A DNA stretch of 64,000 nt from Bog-756 sp963829235 (GCA_963829235.1 CAWHIF010000006.1:248001-312000), one strand, 5' to 3'; positions 50,213 to 58,398 are shown, counted from the stretch's first letter. Notes: generated from the letters alone by a model not told the origin. Numbers and translations are program-made.

Positions 50213-51118
50213 TCAGCTGGAGGCCAGTCGGCTGAGGTGCAGGTCACGGAGCCACTGGGCGATGTGGGCGGAGACCACGCCCACATTGCCGGTGAGCAGC
50301 AGGAGCCCGAAGACGATGAGCACCGCCCCGCCGACGAGGTCGATCACCCGGAGGCGGCCGCGAACCCGGGCCAGTGCGTCGGTCATCCGGCCGAAGGCCA
50401 GCCCGGTGAGGAGGAACGGGACCCCGAGGCCGAGGGAGTAGGCCAGAAGCAGGGCGATCCCCCCGGTCGGCGAACCCCCGTTCCCGGCGGCGAGCGTGAG
50501 CACACTGCCGAGGACGGGTCCGATGCACGGCGTCCAGGCGAAGGCGAAGGCCATCCCCATCACCGGAGGAGCCCAGGCACCGAGGACCGAGGGCCGAACG
50601 GTGAACCGCCGCTCACCGGACAGCGCCGTGGGCAGGCCGACACCGGCGGCCATGGCCACCAGGATGACCCCGAAGAACACGATGGCGATGCCCGAGACCG
50701 TCTCGAGGGCACGCTGATGGGTGAGGAACAGCCTCCCGAGCGCCGAGGCCGAGGCTCCGAGGATGGTGAAGATCACCGTGAAGCCGGCGACGAAGGCCAG
50801 GATCCCACGGAACAGATGGCTGCGCTGGCGGCGCAGATCGGCTGCGGTCGGGCCGTTCCCGACATCGACGTCGTCGCTCGGCGCGCCGTCCCGGACGGCG
50901 GGAAGATCCGTTTGGCCCGCGGCGACTGCCACCGGCGTGGCCACCGGCGGGGGCCGGGGGGCCAGGGCGTTCAGCTCTGCGGCCGACAGGCCGGACACCA
51001 TCGACAGGTATGCGGGCACGAGCGGTAGCACGCACGGGGAGAGGAACGAGAGCATGCCCGCGCCGAAGGCCACCAGGAGACCCAGGGGGTCGGCGTGGAT
51101 CGCCGCCAGGACGGCCAC
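50213..51118 (-). CDS. ccdA: Cytochrome c biogenesis protein CcdA
   Basis: A 301-residue membrane protein with six helices that passes electrons from cytosolic thioredoxin to CcmG/CcmH outside. The redox cysteines are in LSPCVLPLVPAYLS and AWTPCIGPVLG. A cytosolic loop of about 60 residues between the first helices (rich in Pro, Ala and Asp) is longer than in most CcdA. GTG start, seven bases after gmd. Its position at the head of the ccm genes fits the pathway. Confidence 0.94.
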   Translation of the reverse strand: MAVLAAIHADPLGLLVAFGAGMLSFLSPCVLPLVPAYLSMVSGLSAAELNALAPRPPPVATPVAVAAGQTDLPAVRDGAPSDDVDVGNGPTAADLRRQRSHLFRGILAFVAGFTVIFTILGASASALGRLFLTHQRALETVSGIAIVFFGVILVAMAAGVGLPTALSGERRFTVRPSVLGAWAPPVMGMAFAFAWTPCIGPVLGSVLTLAAGNGGSPTGGIALLLAYSLGLGVPFLLTGLAFGRMTDALARVRGRLRVIDLVGGAVLIVFGLLLLTGNVGVVSAHIAQWLRDLHLSRLASS

Positions 51119-51125
51119 GGGTGCG

Positions 51126-52097
51126 CTAGGCCAGCTGGCTCTTCACCAGCGCCAGGTCGGCCTCGACCATCATCTGCACCAGGGCCGGGAAGTCGACGTC
51201 GCGGTGCCACCCGAGGATCTTCTCCGCCCGGGACGGGTCCCCGACCAGCAGGTCGACCTCGGCCGGCCGGAGGAAGCGCTCATCGATCACCACGTGCTGC
51301 TCCCAGTCCAGCCCCACTGCGGAGAAGGACAGCTCCACCAGTTCCTTGACCGAGTGGGTCTCGCCGGTGGCCACCACGTAGTCGTCGGGTCGGTCCTGTT
51401 GGAGCATCAACCACATCGCCCGCACGTAGTCGGCCGCGAAGCCCCAGTCGCGCTGGGCATCGAGGTTGCCGAGCGCCAGCTTTTCGTCGATGCCGGCCTT
51501 GATCCGGGCCACGCCGTGGGTCACCTTGCGGGTCACGAATTCGAGACCGCGCCTCGGCGACTCGTGGTTGAAGAGGATGCCCGACGAGGCGTGGAGGTCG
51601 TAGCTCTCGCGGTAGTTGACCGTGATCCAGTGGCCGTAGACCTTGGCCACACCGTAGGGGCTGCGGGGATAGAACGGCGTTGTCTCCCGCTGTGGCACCT
51701 CGAGGACCTTGCCGAACATCTCCGACGAGCTGGCCTGGTAGAAGCGGATCTCCGGATCGACGATCCGGATGGCGTCGAGCACACGGGTGACGCCCAGGGC
51801 GGTGGTCTCCCCGGTGAGAACCGGTTGGCTCCACGAGGTCTGGACGAAGGACTGGGCGGCCAGGTTGTAGACCTCGGTGGGATGGTTGTCCCGCAGGATG
51901 TTGATCATCGACACCTCGTCGAGCAGGTCCCCGGCCACCAGCGTGATGCGGTCCTGGATGTGGGCGATCCGCTCGAAGTTGAGCGTGCTCGACCGTCGGA
52001 CCATCCCGCACACCTCATAGCCCTGGTCGAGCAGGAATTCGGCCAGATAGGAGCCGTCCTGACCGGTGATGCCGGTGATCAGTGCTCGTTTCGCCAT
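51126..52097 (-). CDS. gmd: GDP-mannose 4,6-dehydratase
   Basis: First enzyme of GDP-fucose or GDP-rhamnose synthesis; converts GDP-mannose to GDP-4-keto-6-deoxymannose. The 323-residue extended SDR has the NADP motif ITGITGQDGSYLAEFLL, the Thr/Ser-Tyr-Lys catalytic set in YQASSSEMFG and SPYGVAKVYGH, and GNLDAQRDWGFAADYVRAMW. No fucose or rhamnose partner genes adjoin it. Its ATG immediately follows the stop of the enoyl-CoA hydratase gene. Confidence 0.96.
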   Translation of the reverse strand: MAKRALITGITGQDGSYLAEFLLDQGYEVCGMVRRSSTLNFERIAHIQDRITLVAGDLLDEVSMINILRDNHPTEVYNLAAQSFVQTSWSQPVLTGETTALGVTRVLDAIRIVDPEIRFYQASSSEMFGKVLEVPQRETTPFYPRSPYGVAKVYGHWITVNYRESYDLHASSGILFNHESPRRGLEFVTRKVTHGVARIKAGIDEKLALGNLDAQRDWGFAADYVRAMWLMLQQDRPDDYVVATGETHSVKELVELSFSAVGLDWEQHVVIDERFLRPAEVDLLVGDPSRAEKILGWHRDVDFPALVQMMVEADLALVKSQLA

Positions 52098-52982
52098 TCA
52101 GGAGCTCCTCGGGTCGGCGTGCATCTCGGTATCGTCGGTGGCCGTCTGCCACGATGGCGGCCGCTTCTCGGTGAAAGCGGCGATCCCCTCGGCAGCTTCG
52201 GCTGTCTGGCTCGTGACCGTCAGCATGGCATGGAGGTACGGCAGGGCCTCCGTCGCCGCTGAGTCCACCACAGCGTAGAACGATTCGCGACCCATCCTCA
52301 TGACACCCGGCGGTTTCGAGGCCAACACGGCGGCCATCTCGGCCACCTCGGCGTCGAGCCGTTCGGTCCGCACCACCCGGGTGGCGAAGCCGATCCGCTC
52401 GGCCTCCTCGGCCCCGACCACCCGGCTGGTCAGCATCAGCTCGAGGGCCTTCTTCGGCGGCATCGATCGCAGCATGGGCACGGTCACCATGTAGGGCCAG
52501 AGCCCGACATTGAGTTCGGGTGCTCCGAACCGGGCCTGGTCCGACGCGATGAGCATGTCGCAGGCCAGGGCCAGGCCGAAACCGCCGGCCATGGCCCAGC
52601 CCTGCACCCGGGCGATGGTGGGCTTGCCCAGATGCCACAGCTCATCGAACAGCTCGGCCAGCCAGCCGCGGGCCACATGATGGTCGGCGAATTCGTCGGT
52701 CCCGCCGCCCTGCCCGCGGGGGACCATGCCCGACAGGTCGGCCCCGGCGCAGAACGCCTGGTCGCCGGCGCCGGCCAGCACGACCACCCGTACCCGGGGG
52801 TCGTCTTTGGCCCGGGCCACCTCTTCGCGCAGCCTGGCGATGACCTCCCAGGTCATGGCGTTGCGGCGCTCCGGCCGGTTGATGGTCAGGGTCAGCACGG
52901 GACCCCGCCGCTCGGACAGGAGATCGGAGCCGGACCTGTCGGGCGCGGGCGGCGCGGGCTCTGGCTGGGCTGCTTCGGGCAC
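52098..52982 (-). CDS. Enoyl-CoA hydratase/isomerase family protein
   Basis: A 294-residue crotonase-fold enzyme, probably of fatty-acid or related acyl-CoA breakdown. The oxyanion hole blocks are GAGDQAFCAGADLSGM and GWAMAGGFGLALACDM; the catalytic Glu position is in GAPELNVGLWP. The other Glu of canonical hydratases is not clearly present, so isomerase or hydrolase activity is possible. A 20-residue Pro/Ala-rich N-terminus is unusual. Likely first gene of the leftward run through gmd, ccdA and ccm. Confidence 0.9.
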   Translation of the reverse strand: MPEAAQPEPAPPAPDRSGSDLLSERRGPVLTLTINRPERRNAMTWEVIARLREEVARAKDDPRVRVVVLAGAGDQAFCAGADLSGMVPRGQGGGTDEFADHHVARGWLAELFDELWHLGKPTIARVQGWAMAGGFGLALACDMLIASDQARFGAPELNVGLWPYMVTVPMLRSMPPKKALELMLTSRVVGAEEAERIGFATRVVRTERLDAEVAEMAAVLASKPPGVMRMGRESFYAVVDSAATEALPYLHAMLTVTSQTAEAAEGIAAFTEKRPPSWQTATDDTEMHADPRSS

Positions 52983-53044
52983 CGGACGACGCTAGCTCGC
53001 GTGACGGGTCCCTGTGCGCCACGAGGGTCGGCCGACACGCCAAC

Positions 53045-53050
53045 TACGGT
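53045..53050 (+). promoter_or_regulatory. -10 box TACGGT ahead of the glycosyltransferase
   Basis: TACGGT ends 6 bases before an in-frame ATT at 53057, the same spacing seen for other leaderless genes in this window. Confidence 0.45.
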
Positions 53051-53056
53051 GACCTC

Positions 53057-54112
53057 ATTCCCACCGCAGCCCTCATCTCCTTCCGCCTCGGCGGTTCCGA
53101 CGGGGTGTCCATCGAGGCCGCCAAGTGGCAGTGGGCCCTGACCGAGCTCGGGTTCGCCACGATCACCGTGGCCGGCGAAGGCCCCGTCGACCGGTTGGTC
53201 GGCGGGCTCTCCATCGGTGCCGCCGAGCCGCCGGGCCGGGCGGAGCTGGTGTCCGCGCTCGACGACGCCGATCTGGTCGTCGTCGAGAACCTCTGCTCAC
53301 TCCCCCTCAATCCCGCGGCCGCAACCCAGGTGGCCTCGATCCTCGCCGGTCGGCCGGCCATCCTCCACCACCACGACCTTCCCTGGCAGCGACCCCAGTT
53401 CCTGGCCGAGCCACCCCCGCCGGTCGATCCGCGTTGGAGCCAGGTCACCATCAACGAGCTGAGCCGGCATGAGCTCGCCGACCGGGGCATCGAGGCCACC
53501 ACCGTGTACAACACCTTCGCCGTTCCCGGTACGGCAGGGTGCCCCGGCACCGATCAGGGCGGCGACCGTCGGGGGACGATCCGGCGGGCGCTCGGGATCG
53601 ACGACGGCCGGCGCCTGGTACTCCAGCCCACCCGGGCCATCCCGCGTAAGAACGTGGCCGGCGGCATACAGGTGGCCACCGAGCTGGATGCGGTGTACTG
53701 GTTGCTCGGCCCGGCCGAGGACGGGTACGGCCCCGAACTCGACACCCTGGCCGCGGCGGCGGTGTGCCCGGTCATCCTGGGCACACCGGACGGGGCGGCC
53801 GGCGTCACCGTCGGCCATGCCTACGAGGCGTGCGACGTGGTGGCACTGCCATCCACGTGGGAGGGGTTCGGCAACCCCACCATCGAATCGGTCGTGCACC
53901 GGCGCCCACTGGCCATCGGGCCCTATCCCGTGGCCCGGGAGCTCGCCGCCTTCGGGTTCGACTGGTTCGGCCTCGGTGAGATGGGCCGGCTCCGGGCCTG
54001 GCTGGAGTCACCCGATCCCGGCCTGCTGGACGGCAACCTGGCCGTGGCCTCCGCCCATTTCTCGGCGCGGGACCTGCCTGGCCGGATTGCCTCCGTCATG
54101 CCCGCCATGTGA
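53057..54112 (+). CDS. GT4-like glycosyltransferase with a non-standard start
   Basis: A cytosolic glycosyltransferase of about 351 residues. The donor-binding end has LQPTRAIPRKNVAGG, LPSTWEGFGNPTIESVVHRRP (the EX7E-type signature) and a GT-B fold pattern. The family-like N-terminal block LISFRLGGSDGVSIEAAKW begins upstream of the first ATG, GTG or TTG in frame (GTG 53105, which would cut the Gly-rich loop away). ATT 53057 restores it and sits 6 bases after a -10 box, so it is the proposed start. The acceptor is unknown. Confidence 0.8.
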   Translation: MPTAALISFRLGGSDGVSIEAAKWQWALTELGFATITVAGEGPVDRLVGGLSIGAAEPPGRAELVSALDDADLVVVENLCSLPLNPAAATQVASILAGRPAILHHHDLPWQRPQFLAEPPPPVDPRWSQVTINELSRHELADRGIEATTVYNTFAVPGTAGCPGTDQGGDRRGTIRRALGIDDGRRLVLQPTRAIPRKNVAGGIQVATELDAVYWLLGPAEDGYGPELDTLAAAAVCPVILGTPDGAAGVTVGHAYEACDVVALPSTWEGFGNPTIESVVHRRPLAIGPYPVARELAAFGFDWFGLGEMGRLRAWLESPDPGLLDGNLAVASAHFSARDLPGRIASVMPAM

Positions 54113-54157
54113 CCACCACCCGGGCCCGGGCCCCGCCTCCGGGTGGGGACCGACGAC

Positions 54158-54163
54158 TACCAT
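54158..54163 (+). promoter_or_regulatory. -10 box TACCAT of a leaderless promoter
   Basis: TACCAT ends 7 bases before ATG 54171 of the TetR gene. An earlier ATG at 54162 overlaps the box and is therefore unlikely to be used. Confidence 0.45.
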
Positions 54164-54170
54164 GACCGGC

Positions 54171-54866
54171 ATGAGCGGAGCACCCAGCGCGGACCCGGCT
54201 CAGCGCCAGGCGGTCCCGAGCGGTCGGCGCCTCACGGCCGACGCCCGCCGGCGGCAGCTGTTCGAGGTCGCCCTGTCGCTCTTCGCCGAGCACGGGTACG
54301 CGGCCACCACCATGGACGACATCGCCGAGTCGGCGGGCGTGACCAAGCCGCTCGTGTACCAGCACTTCGAATCCAAGAGGGCGCTCTACCTCGAGCTGAT
54401 GGACGCCGTCTCTCGCGAGCTGGTGACACGCATCGTCAAGGCCACCGCCACCGCCTTCGGCCCGCGCCAGCAGGTCGAGTTGGGGTTCGCCGCCTACTTC
54501 GAGCTGATGGTCGACAACGAGCCGGCGTTTCGCCTCCTCTACGGGCGTGACGCTCCCGATGACTTCGAGCTCGGCGCGGCACTGCGGCGGGTCGAGGAGA
54601 CCATCGCCCAGGCCATCGATCCTCTCATCGACGCGGGGCTCGATCCGGGGCACCGACTGCTCCTGGCCCACGCGGTGGTCGGCATGGCCGAGGGTGCCAG
54701 CCGTCACTGGCTGGACACCAACCGGAAGCAGAGCGCCTCCCATGCCGAGGCGGGCGACCCGCAGCCGGCCGACTCCGCCGACGTGCGCCGGGCCGATGCG
54801 GCCCGGCTGGCCACCCGTCTGGCCGATTTCGCCTGGGCCGGTCTCCGCCAGGTCCACCGGATCTGA
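54171..54866 (+). CDS. TetR-family transcriptional regulator
   Basis: A 231-residue repressor-type protein. The DNA-binding helices are in RRQLFEVALSLFAEHGYAAT, MDDIAESAGVTKPLVYQHFESKRALYLEL, which is strongly TetR. The C-terminal ligand domain is typical in length, with an unusual stretch (DTNRKQSASHAEAGDPQPADSADV in part) between its last helices. No target is obvious; the acyl-CoA dehydrogenase palindrome 5 kb away is one candidate. Confidence 0.92.
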   Translation: MSGAPSADPAQRQAVPSGRRLTADARRRQLFEVALSLFAEHGYAATTMDDIAESAGVTKPLVYQHFESKRALYLELMDAVSRELVTRIVKATATAFGPRQQVELGFAAYFELMVDNEPAFRLLYGRDAPDDFELGAALRRVEETIAQAIDPLIDAGLDPGHRLLLAHAVVGMAEGASRHWLDTNRKQSASHAEAGDPQPADSADVRRADAARLATRLADFAWAGLRQVHRI

Positions 54867-54907
54867 GGCACCGGGAGCGACGGACAGCGCCCGCGGCCAG
54901 CGCGGGC

Positions 54908-55783
54908 TCAGGCGGTGACGTCCCCTTCCACCACCGGCTGCCTGGTGCTCTGGACGACGCCTCCGGCGTGTTCGGCGGTGATGGCGAACGCGTCCACCGG
55001 CTCGTTCCCGGCCACGCTGAAGGGGACCACCCCGGGGTCCGAGCCCAGCAGGCCGAGCGAGATGGTCCGGCTGCCGATCACACCCCAGAGCTGGTAGGTC
55101 TCGCTCTCCGGGAGGGACGACAGGCCCCCCGCCTCGACGAAGCCCGTTCCCGTCCCGGTCAGGAAGACCGTGACCTTCCCGACCGGCGCCGCCCCGGTGG
55201 GCGGCGCCTTCAACGCCACCTCCCGGGTCGAGGGAGAAGCCATCACCGACTGCTCGGCCCGGGTGAGGGGCGTCGAAGCCCGGAGCGCGTTCACCTGCTG
55301 GTTGAGGTGGTCGACCCGGACGCCCAAGACGACGGCGACGACGGCGGCCGCGGCGGCCACCACGGCGGCCACCCGAATGGCCGTCCGGCCCCGACGGGAC
55401 CGGGAGCCGATCGACACCACCCCGTCCGGGTCGGGTGCGGTCGGTGCCGGCGCTCCGGCGTCGCCCGCCTCCCCCTCCCCGTCGTTCCGGGTCGGGCCGG
55501 GTTCGGGTCCGAGACGTTCGGCCAGCCGCTCCCACGGCGGAGGGGCGGAGCCGTCGAGGCGGCGGGCGATCCCGTCCCAGAGCTCGGCCGGCGACGCTCC
55601 GCCCGAATTGCCCAGCAGCCCGGCGACCTCGTGGTGCTGGGCCACCTCGATCGAGCATCTGACGCACTCGCCCAGGTGCCGCTCGACCATGGCGGCCGTC
55701 TCGGGATCGACCGCATCGAGGGCATAGGCGCCCAGCAGCTCCTGCACCTCCTGGTGGACGGGTTCGGGCTCTCGCGTGGTCAC
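54908..55783 (-). CDS. RskA-like zinc anti-sigma factor
   Basis: A 291-residue membrane anti-sigma factor. The ZAS motif VERHLGECVRC (HX3CX2C) is in the N-terminal 50 residues and would bind the sigma factor; one membrane helix lies around residue 140 (AAVVAAAAAVVAVVLGV); the outer part matches the RskA C-terminal domain (TYQLWGVIG, GSDPGVVPFSVAG, FAITAEHAGG). The GTG start overlaps the stop of the sigma gene (GTGA), so the pair is co-translated. Release presumably needs regulated proteolysis. Confidence 0.92.
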   Translation of the reverse strand: MTTREPEPVHQEVQELLGAYALDAVDPETAAMVERHLGECVRCSIEVAQHHEVAGLLGNSGGASPAELWDGIARRLDGSAPPPWERLAERLGPEPGPTRNDGEGEAGDAGAPAPTAPDPDGVVSIGSRSRRGRTAIRVAAVVAAAAAVVAVVLGVRVDHLNQQVNALRASTPLTRAEQSVMASPSTREVALKAPPTGAAPVGKVTVFLTGTGTGFVEAGGLSSLPESETYQLWGVIGSRTISLGLLGSDPGVVPFSVAGNEPVDAFAITAEHAGGVVQSTRQPVVEGDVTA

Positions 55784-56361
55784 GACTCTGCTCCTGCCGG
55801 CTCCACCCCGAGCTCGGCCAGCTTGGTCCGGAGCCGGCCCAGTCCCGACCGGATGCGGCTCTTGACCGTGCCTTCCGGCTCGTCGAGGATCTGGGCCACC
55901 TCGCGGTAGGTGTTGCCCCCAAAATAGGCCAGGAGGATGGGTCTGCGGAGGTCGTCGGGCAGAGCGCCGAGGGCTACTTTGACCTGGTCGGCCACGGCCA
56001 TGTCGAACAGCTCGTGGTCGATGTCGTATCCGGCCGTGGCCGTCTCCCTCGAGGTGCGCTCCTCCCGTCGACGCCGGGCCGTCTCCGATCGGACGAAATC
56101 GACCGATTTCCCATGGGTCCGCGCCAGCAGGTACGAGCGCAACGTGCCCCGCTGGGCGTCGAATTTCTCCGGTTGCCTCCACAGATCGAGGAAGATCTCC
56201 TGGGTGATCTCCTCGGCCGCAGGATCGCTGCGCAGGATGCGACGGGCCAGCGCGTGCACGGATCCGCCGTGACGCCGGTAGATCTCGGCCAGCGCAGGCT
56301 CGTGCCATCGCCCGACGGCCACCACCAAGGTGGCGTCGCTCGCCTGCTCCAGTTCGATCAC
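55780..56361 (-). CDS. ECF sigma factor (SigK-like)
   Basis: A 193-residue extracytoplasmic-function sigma factor. Region 2 has ALAEIYRRHGGSVHALARRIL, EEITQEIFLDLWRQPEKFD and RSYLLARTHGKSVDFVRSE; region 4 has LPDDLRRPILLAYFGGNTYREVAQILDEPEGTVKSRIRSGLGRL. With the RskA-like anti-sigma it forms a standard envelope-stress or redox switch. GTG 56361 (VIELEQASDATL) is the likely start; the frame continues upstream through 27-bp repeats without similarity. Confidence 0.93.
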   Translation of the reverse strand: MIELEQASDATLVVAVGRWHEPALAEIYRRHGGSVHALARRILRSDPAAEEITQEIFLDLWRQPEKFDAQRGTLRSYLLARTHGKSVDFVRSETARRRREERTSRETATAGYDIDHELFDMAVADQVKVALGALPDDLRRPILLAYFGGNTYREVAQILDEPEGTVKSRIRSGLGRLRTKLAELGVEPAGAES

Positions 56362-56369
56362 CGCACTGT

Positions 56370-56439
56370 ATTCGACGCCGCCTCCCCCGGCGGATGATTC
56401 GACGCCGCCTCCCCCGGCGGATGATTCGACGCCGCCTCC
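56370..56439. repeat. 27-bp tandem repeat in the divergent sigma/diiron promoter region
   Basis: Two identical 27-base units (56370-56396, 56397-56423) and a 16-base partial third lie between the ECF sigma start and the divergent diiron-protein gene. Each complete unit contains the inverted pair CCGCC and GGCGG around CTCCCCC. The position fits tandem regulatory sites. Confidence 0.9.
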
Positions 56440-56471
56440 ATCTCGAATTCGATCGGCGACGAACAACAGCC

Positions 56472-57254
56472 ATGACGTTCGACATGACGACCTACCGGCG
56501 GCTCTCGGAGAAGCTCGAGATCGACGACATCGACTTCGGCGCCTTCCACGAACGGCCGCTGGCTCCCGACGCACTCCGCTGCCTTCGCTCCATGCACGAC
56601 GTGGAGAACCACACCATCTGCTACCTGCGCGACGTCCTCGTGACGCGGGCCCACCGCGATCCCGAGGTGACATCGTTCCTCACCCTTTGGAACTACGAGG
56701 AATTCTGGCACGGGGAGGCCATCGCCGAGGTGCTCGCGGCACATGACGAGTGCGCCGGCACCGGCAGGATCGCCGCCCTCCGCCAACGCCTGCCCAGGCG
56801 AGAGGCGTGGAAACCCCTGACCTTCCAACTCGGCTCGGTGCTCACGCCCCACCTCACCGCGGTGCACATGACCTGGGGGGCGGTCAACGAGTGGACCACC
56901 CAGGCCGCATACGCCCGGCTGGCCAAGCTCGCCGATCATCCGACGCTCACCGTGCTGCTCCGCCGGGTCATGAGACAAGAGGGTCGGCACATCGATTTCT
57001 ACGCCGCCCAGGCCCGGTCCCGCCTGGCCGACAGCCGTGCGGCCCAACGGCTCACCCGGTGGGCCCTCCGGCACTTCTGGGCGCCAGTGGGCAGCGGGGT
57101 CATCCCCGACCAGGAGGTCGACTTCCTCCGCTCCTACCTGTTCGGCGACGACGACGGGCGGTCGGTGGCCGACCGCATCGACCGGCGGGTGGACCGCCTG
57201 CCCGGTCTCGGGGGCCTCAACCTCCTACGCGGGGCCGTCGCCGCGGCCGCCTGA
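56472..57254 (+). CDS. Ferritin-like diiron protein (acyl-ACP-desaturase-like)
   Basis: A 260-residue helical protein. Putative metal ligands are in DVENHTICYLRD, NYEEFWHGEAIAE and MRQEGRHIDFYAAQA, a series of Glu and EXXH motifs typical of ferritin-like diiron oxygenases and related to type-2 (acyl-ACP) fatty acid desaturases. Substrate unknown. ATG 56472 is chosen; the frame extends upstream only into the repeats. It diverges from the ECF sigma gene and may be its target. Confidence 0.85.
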   Translation: MTFDMTTYRRLSEKLEIDDIDFGAFHERPLAPDALRCLRSMHDVENHTICYLRDVLVTRAHRDPEVTSFLTLWNYEEFWHGEAIAEVLAAHDECAGTGRIAALRQRLPRREAWKPLTFQLGSVLTPHLTAVHMTWGAVNEWTTQAAYARLAKLADHPTLTVLLRRVMRQEGRHIDFYAAQARSRLADSRAAQRLTRWALRHFWAPVGSGVIPDQEVDFLRSYLFGDDDGRSVADRIDRRVDRLPGLGGLNLLRGAVAAAA

Positions 57255-57303
57255 CCGGTCGCCGAATCGTGCGCCGTCGGGCGGCCAAACCCGACTGACC
57301 CGA

Positions 57304-57309
57304 TAAACT
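57304..57309 (+). promoter_or_regulatory. -10 box TAAACT of a leaderless promoter
   Basis: TAAACT ends 6 bases before GTG 57316 of the DUF4395 gene. Confidence 0.5.
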
Positions 57310-57315
57310 AAGTTG

Positions 57316-57801
57316 GTGTTCAGTTTCCCGAACCCCGTCAACGAGTACGCGGCCCGAACCGTCGCCGCCGGCGTCCTGGTCATGTGCGTGGCCGCGGTGG
57401 TCTTCCAGCAACCCTGGATCCTCATCCCCCTCGCCTACGGCTTCTGGGCCCGCGTTCTGACCGGGCCCACCCTGAGCCCGCTCGGCCAGCTGGCCACCCG
57501 CGTGGTGGCGCCGCGGCTGGGCGGAGAGCCCCGGCTGGTGCCCGGTCCGCCCAAACGGTTCGCCCAGGGCGTCGGGGTGCTGTTCTCCACGACGGCGCTG
57601 GTGCTCTGGTACGGCTTCGGGCTGGGCACGGCGGCCTGGGTGGTGGTGTCCCTGCTGGCGGTGGCGGCATTCCTCGAATCGGCGCTCGGCATCTGCCTCG
57701 GGTGCATCGTCTTCAGCTTCCTGATGAGGGTGGGTGTGATTCCCGAAGAGGTGTGCGAGGCCTGTGCCGACATCTCGCTCCGCCATCCGAAGGCCGCATA
57801 G
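57316..57801 (+). CDS. DUF4395 membrane protein with CxxC motif
   Basis: A 161-residue protein with about four helices in two hairpins. A FNPVNEYAAR-like start (FSFPNPVNEYAAR), LSPLGQLATRVVAPRL in the middle and ESALGICLGCIVFSFLM near the end define DUF4395. The CX2C in the last helix suggests a thiol-redox role; homologues are often beside thioredoxin or rhodanese genes, not seen here. GTG 57316 is chosen over TTG 57313. Confidence 0.88.
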   Translation: MFSFPNPVNEYAARTVAAGVLVMCVAAVVFQQPWILIPLAYGFWARVLTGPTLSPLGQLATRVVAPRLGGEPRLVPGPPKRFAQGVGVLFSTTALVLWYGFGLGTAAWVVVSLLAVAAFLESALGICLGCIVFSFLMRVGVIPEEVCEACADISLRHPKAA

Positions 57802-57825
57802 GGCCAAACGGGGTAGCCGCGCAGG

Positions 57826-58386
57826 TCAGGACAGCCTGGGGAGCAGGCGGGCGCAGAGACCGGCCAGTTCCTCGGCGCAGGCGGAGTAGATCTCGTCCTC
57901 ACCGCCGGCAGGGTCGGCCACGTCCTCCCACGATTCGACGGGCAGCGAGGCCAGACCGAGCGATGTGATCCGCTCGGCCAGGGACGGGGGGCCGGGCGGC
58001 AGGTCGCGGCACAGTCTCTTGATCGAGGCGGTCCTCGACGCGGCGGCGGGGTGACGGCGGCGGATGTAGGAGACATGCTCGCCGGCCATGGCCAGGATGA
58101 GGTCGGCGTGTTCGACGTCCCCGTCGGTGAGCTGGTGGCTCCGGTGCCCGTCGGCACGGAGCCCCATCGAAGCCAGGGCGTCCCTGGTCCTCCTGCTCAT
58201 CGGCTGCCCCTCGACCACGTGGGTCCCGGCGGTCACGATGGTCAGAGGTCCGGGTTTGAGCATGACCCCGGCCATGACCGACCGGGCCGCATTCCCGGTG
58301 CACAGCGTGAGAAGCCGGATCGGACGCACCGCCGGGCCCGGTCCTCCCACCTCGTCGGCCGTCACCGGCGAGCGGGAGCCCGGCAT
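57826..58386 (-). CDS. Low-molecular-weight protein-tyrosine phosphatase family protein
   Basis: A 186-residue protein. The P-loop is LLTLCTGNAARSVMA, close to the family's CX4-5R(S/T), with the nucleophilic Cys and phosphate-binding Arg. The usual general-acid Asp may be in VADPAGG near the end. The family includes both tyrosine phosphatases and arsenate reductases; closeness to either is not settled. It lies 12 bases after the acyl-CoA dehydrogenase gene in the same direction. Confidence 0.85.
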   Translation of the reverse strand: MPGSRSPVTADEVGGPGPAVRPIRLLTLCTGNAARSVMAGVMLKPGPLTIVTAGTHVVEGQPMSRRTRDALASMGLRADGHRSHQLTDGDVEHADLILAMAGEHVSYIRRRHPAAASRTASIKRLCRDLPPGPPSLAERITSLGLASLPVESWEDVADPAGGEDEIYSACAEELAGLCARLLPRLS

Positions 58387-58398
58387 CGTCGTCGGCGA

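Noticed and set aside
53049..53141. GTG at 53049 as start of the glycosyltransferase
   Set aside because: It is in a different frame and gives a Pro/Ser-rich peptide. It would need a frameshift to reach the enzyme, for which there is no direct sign.
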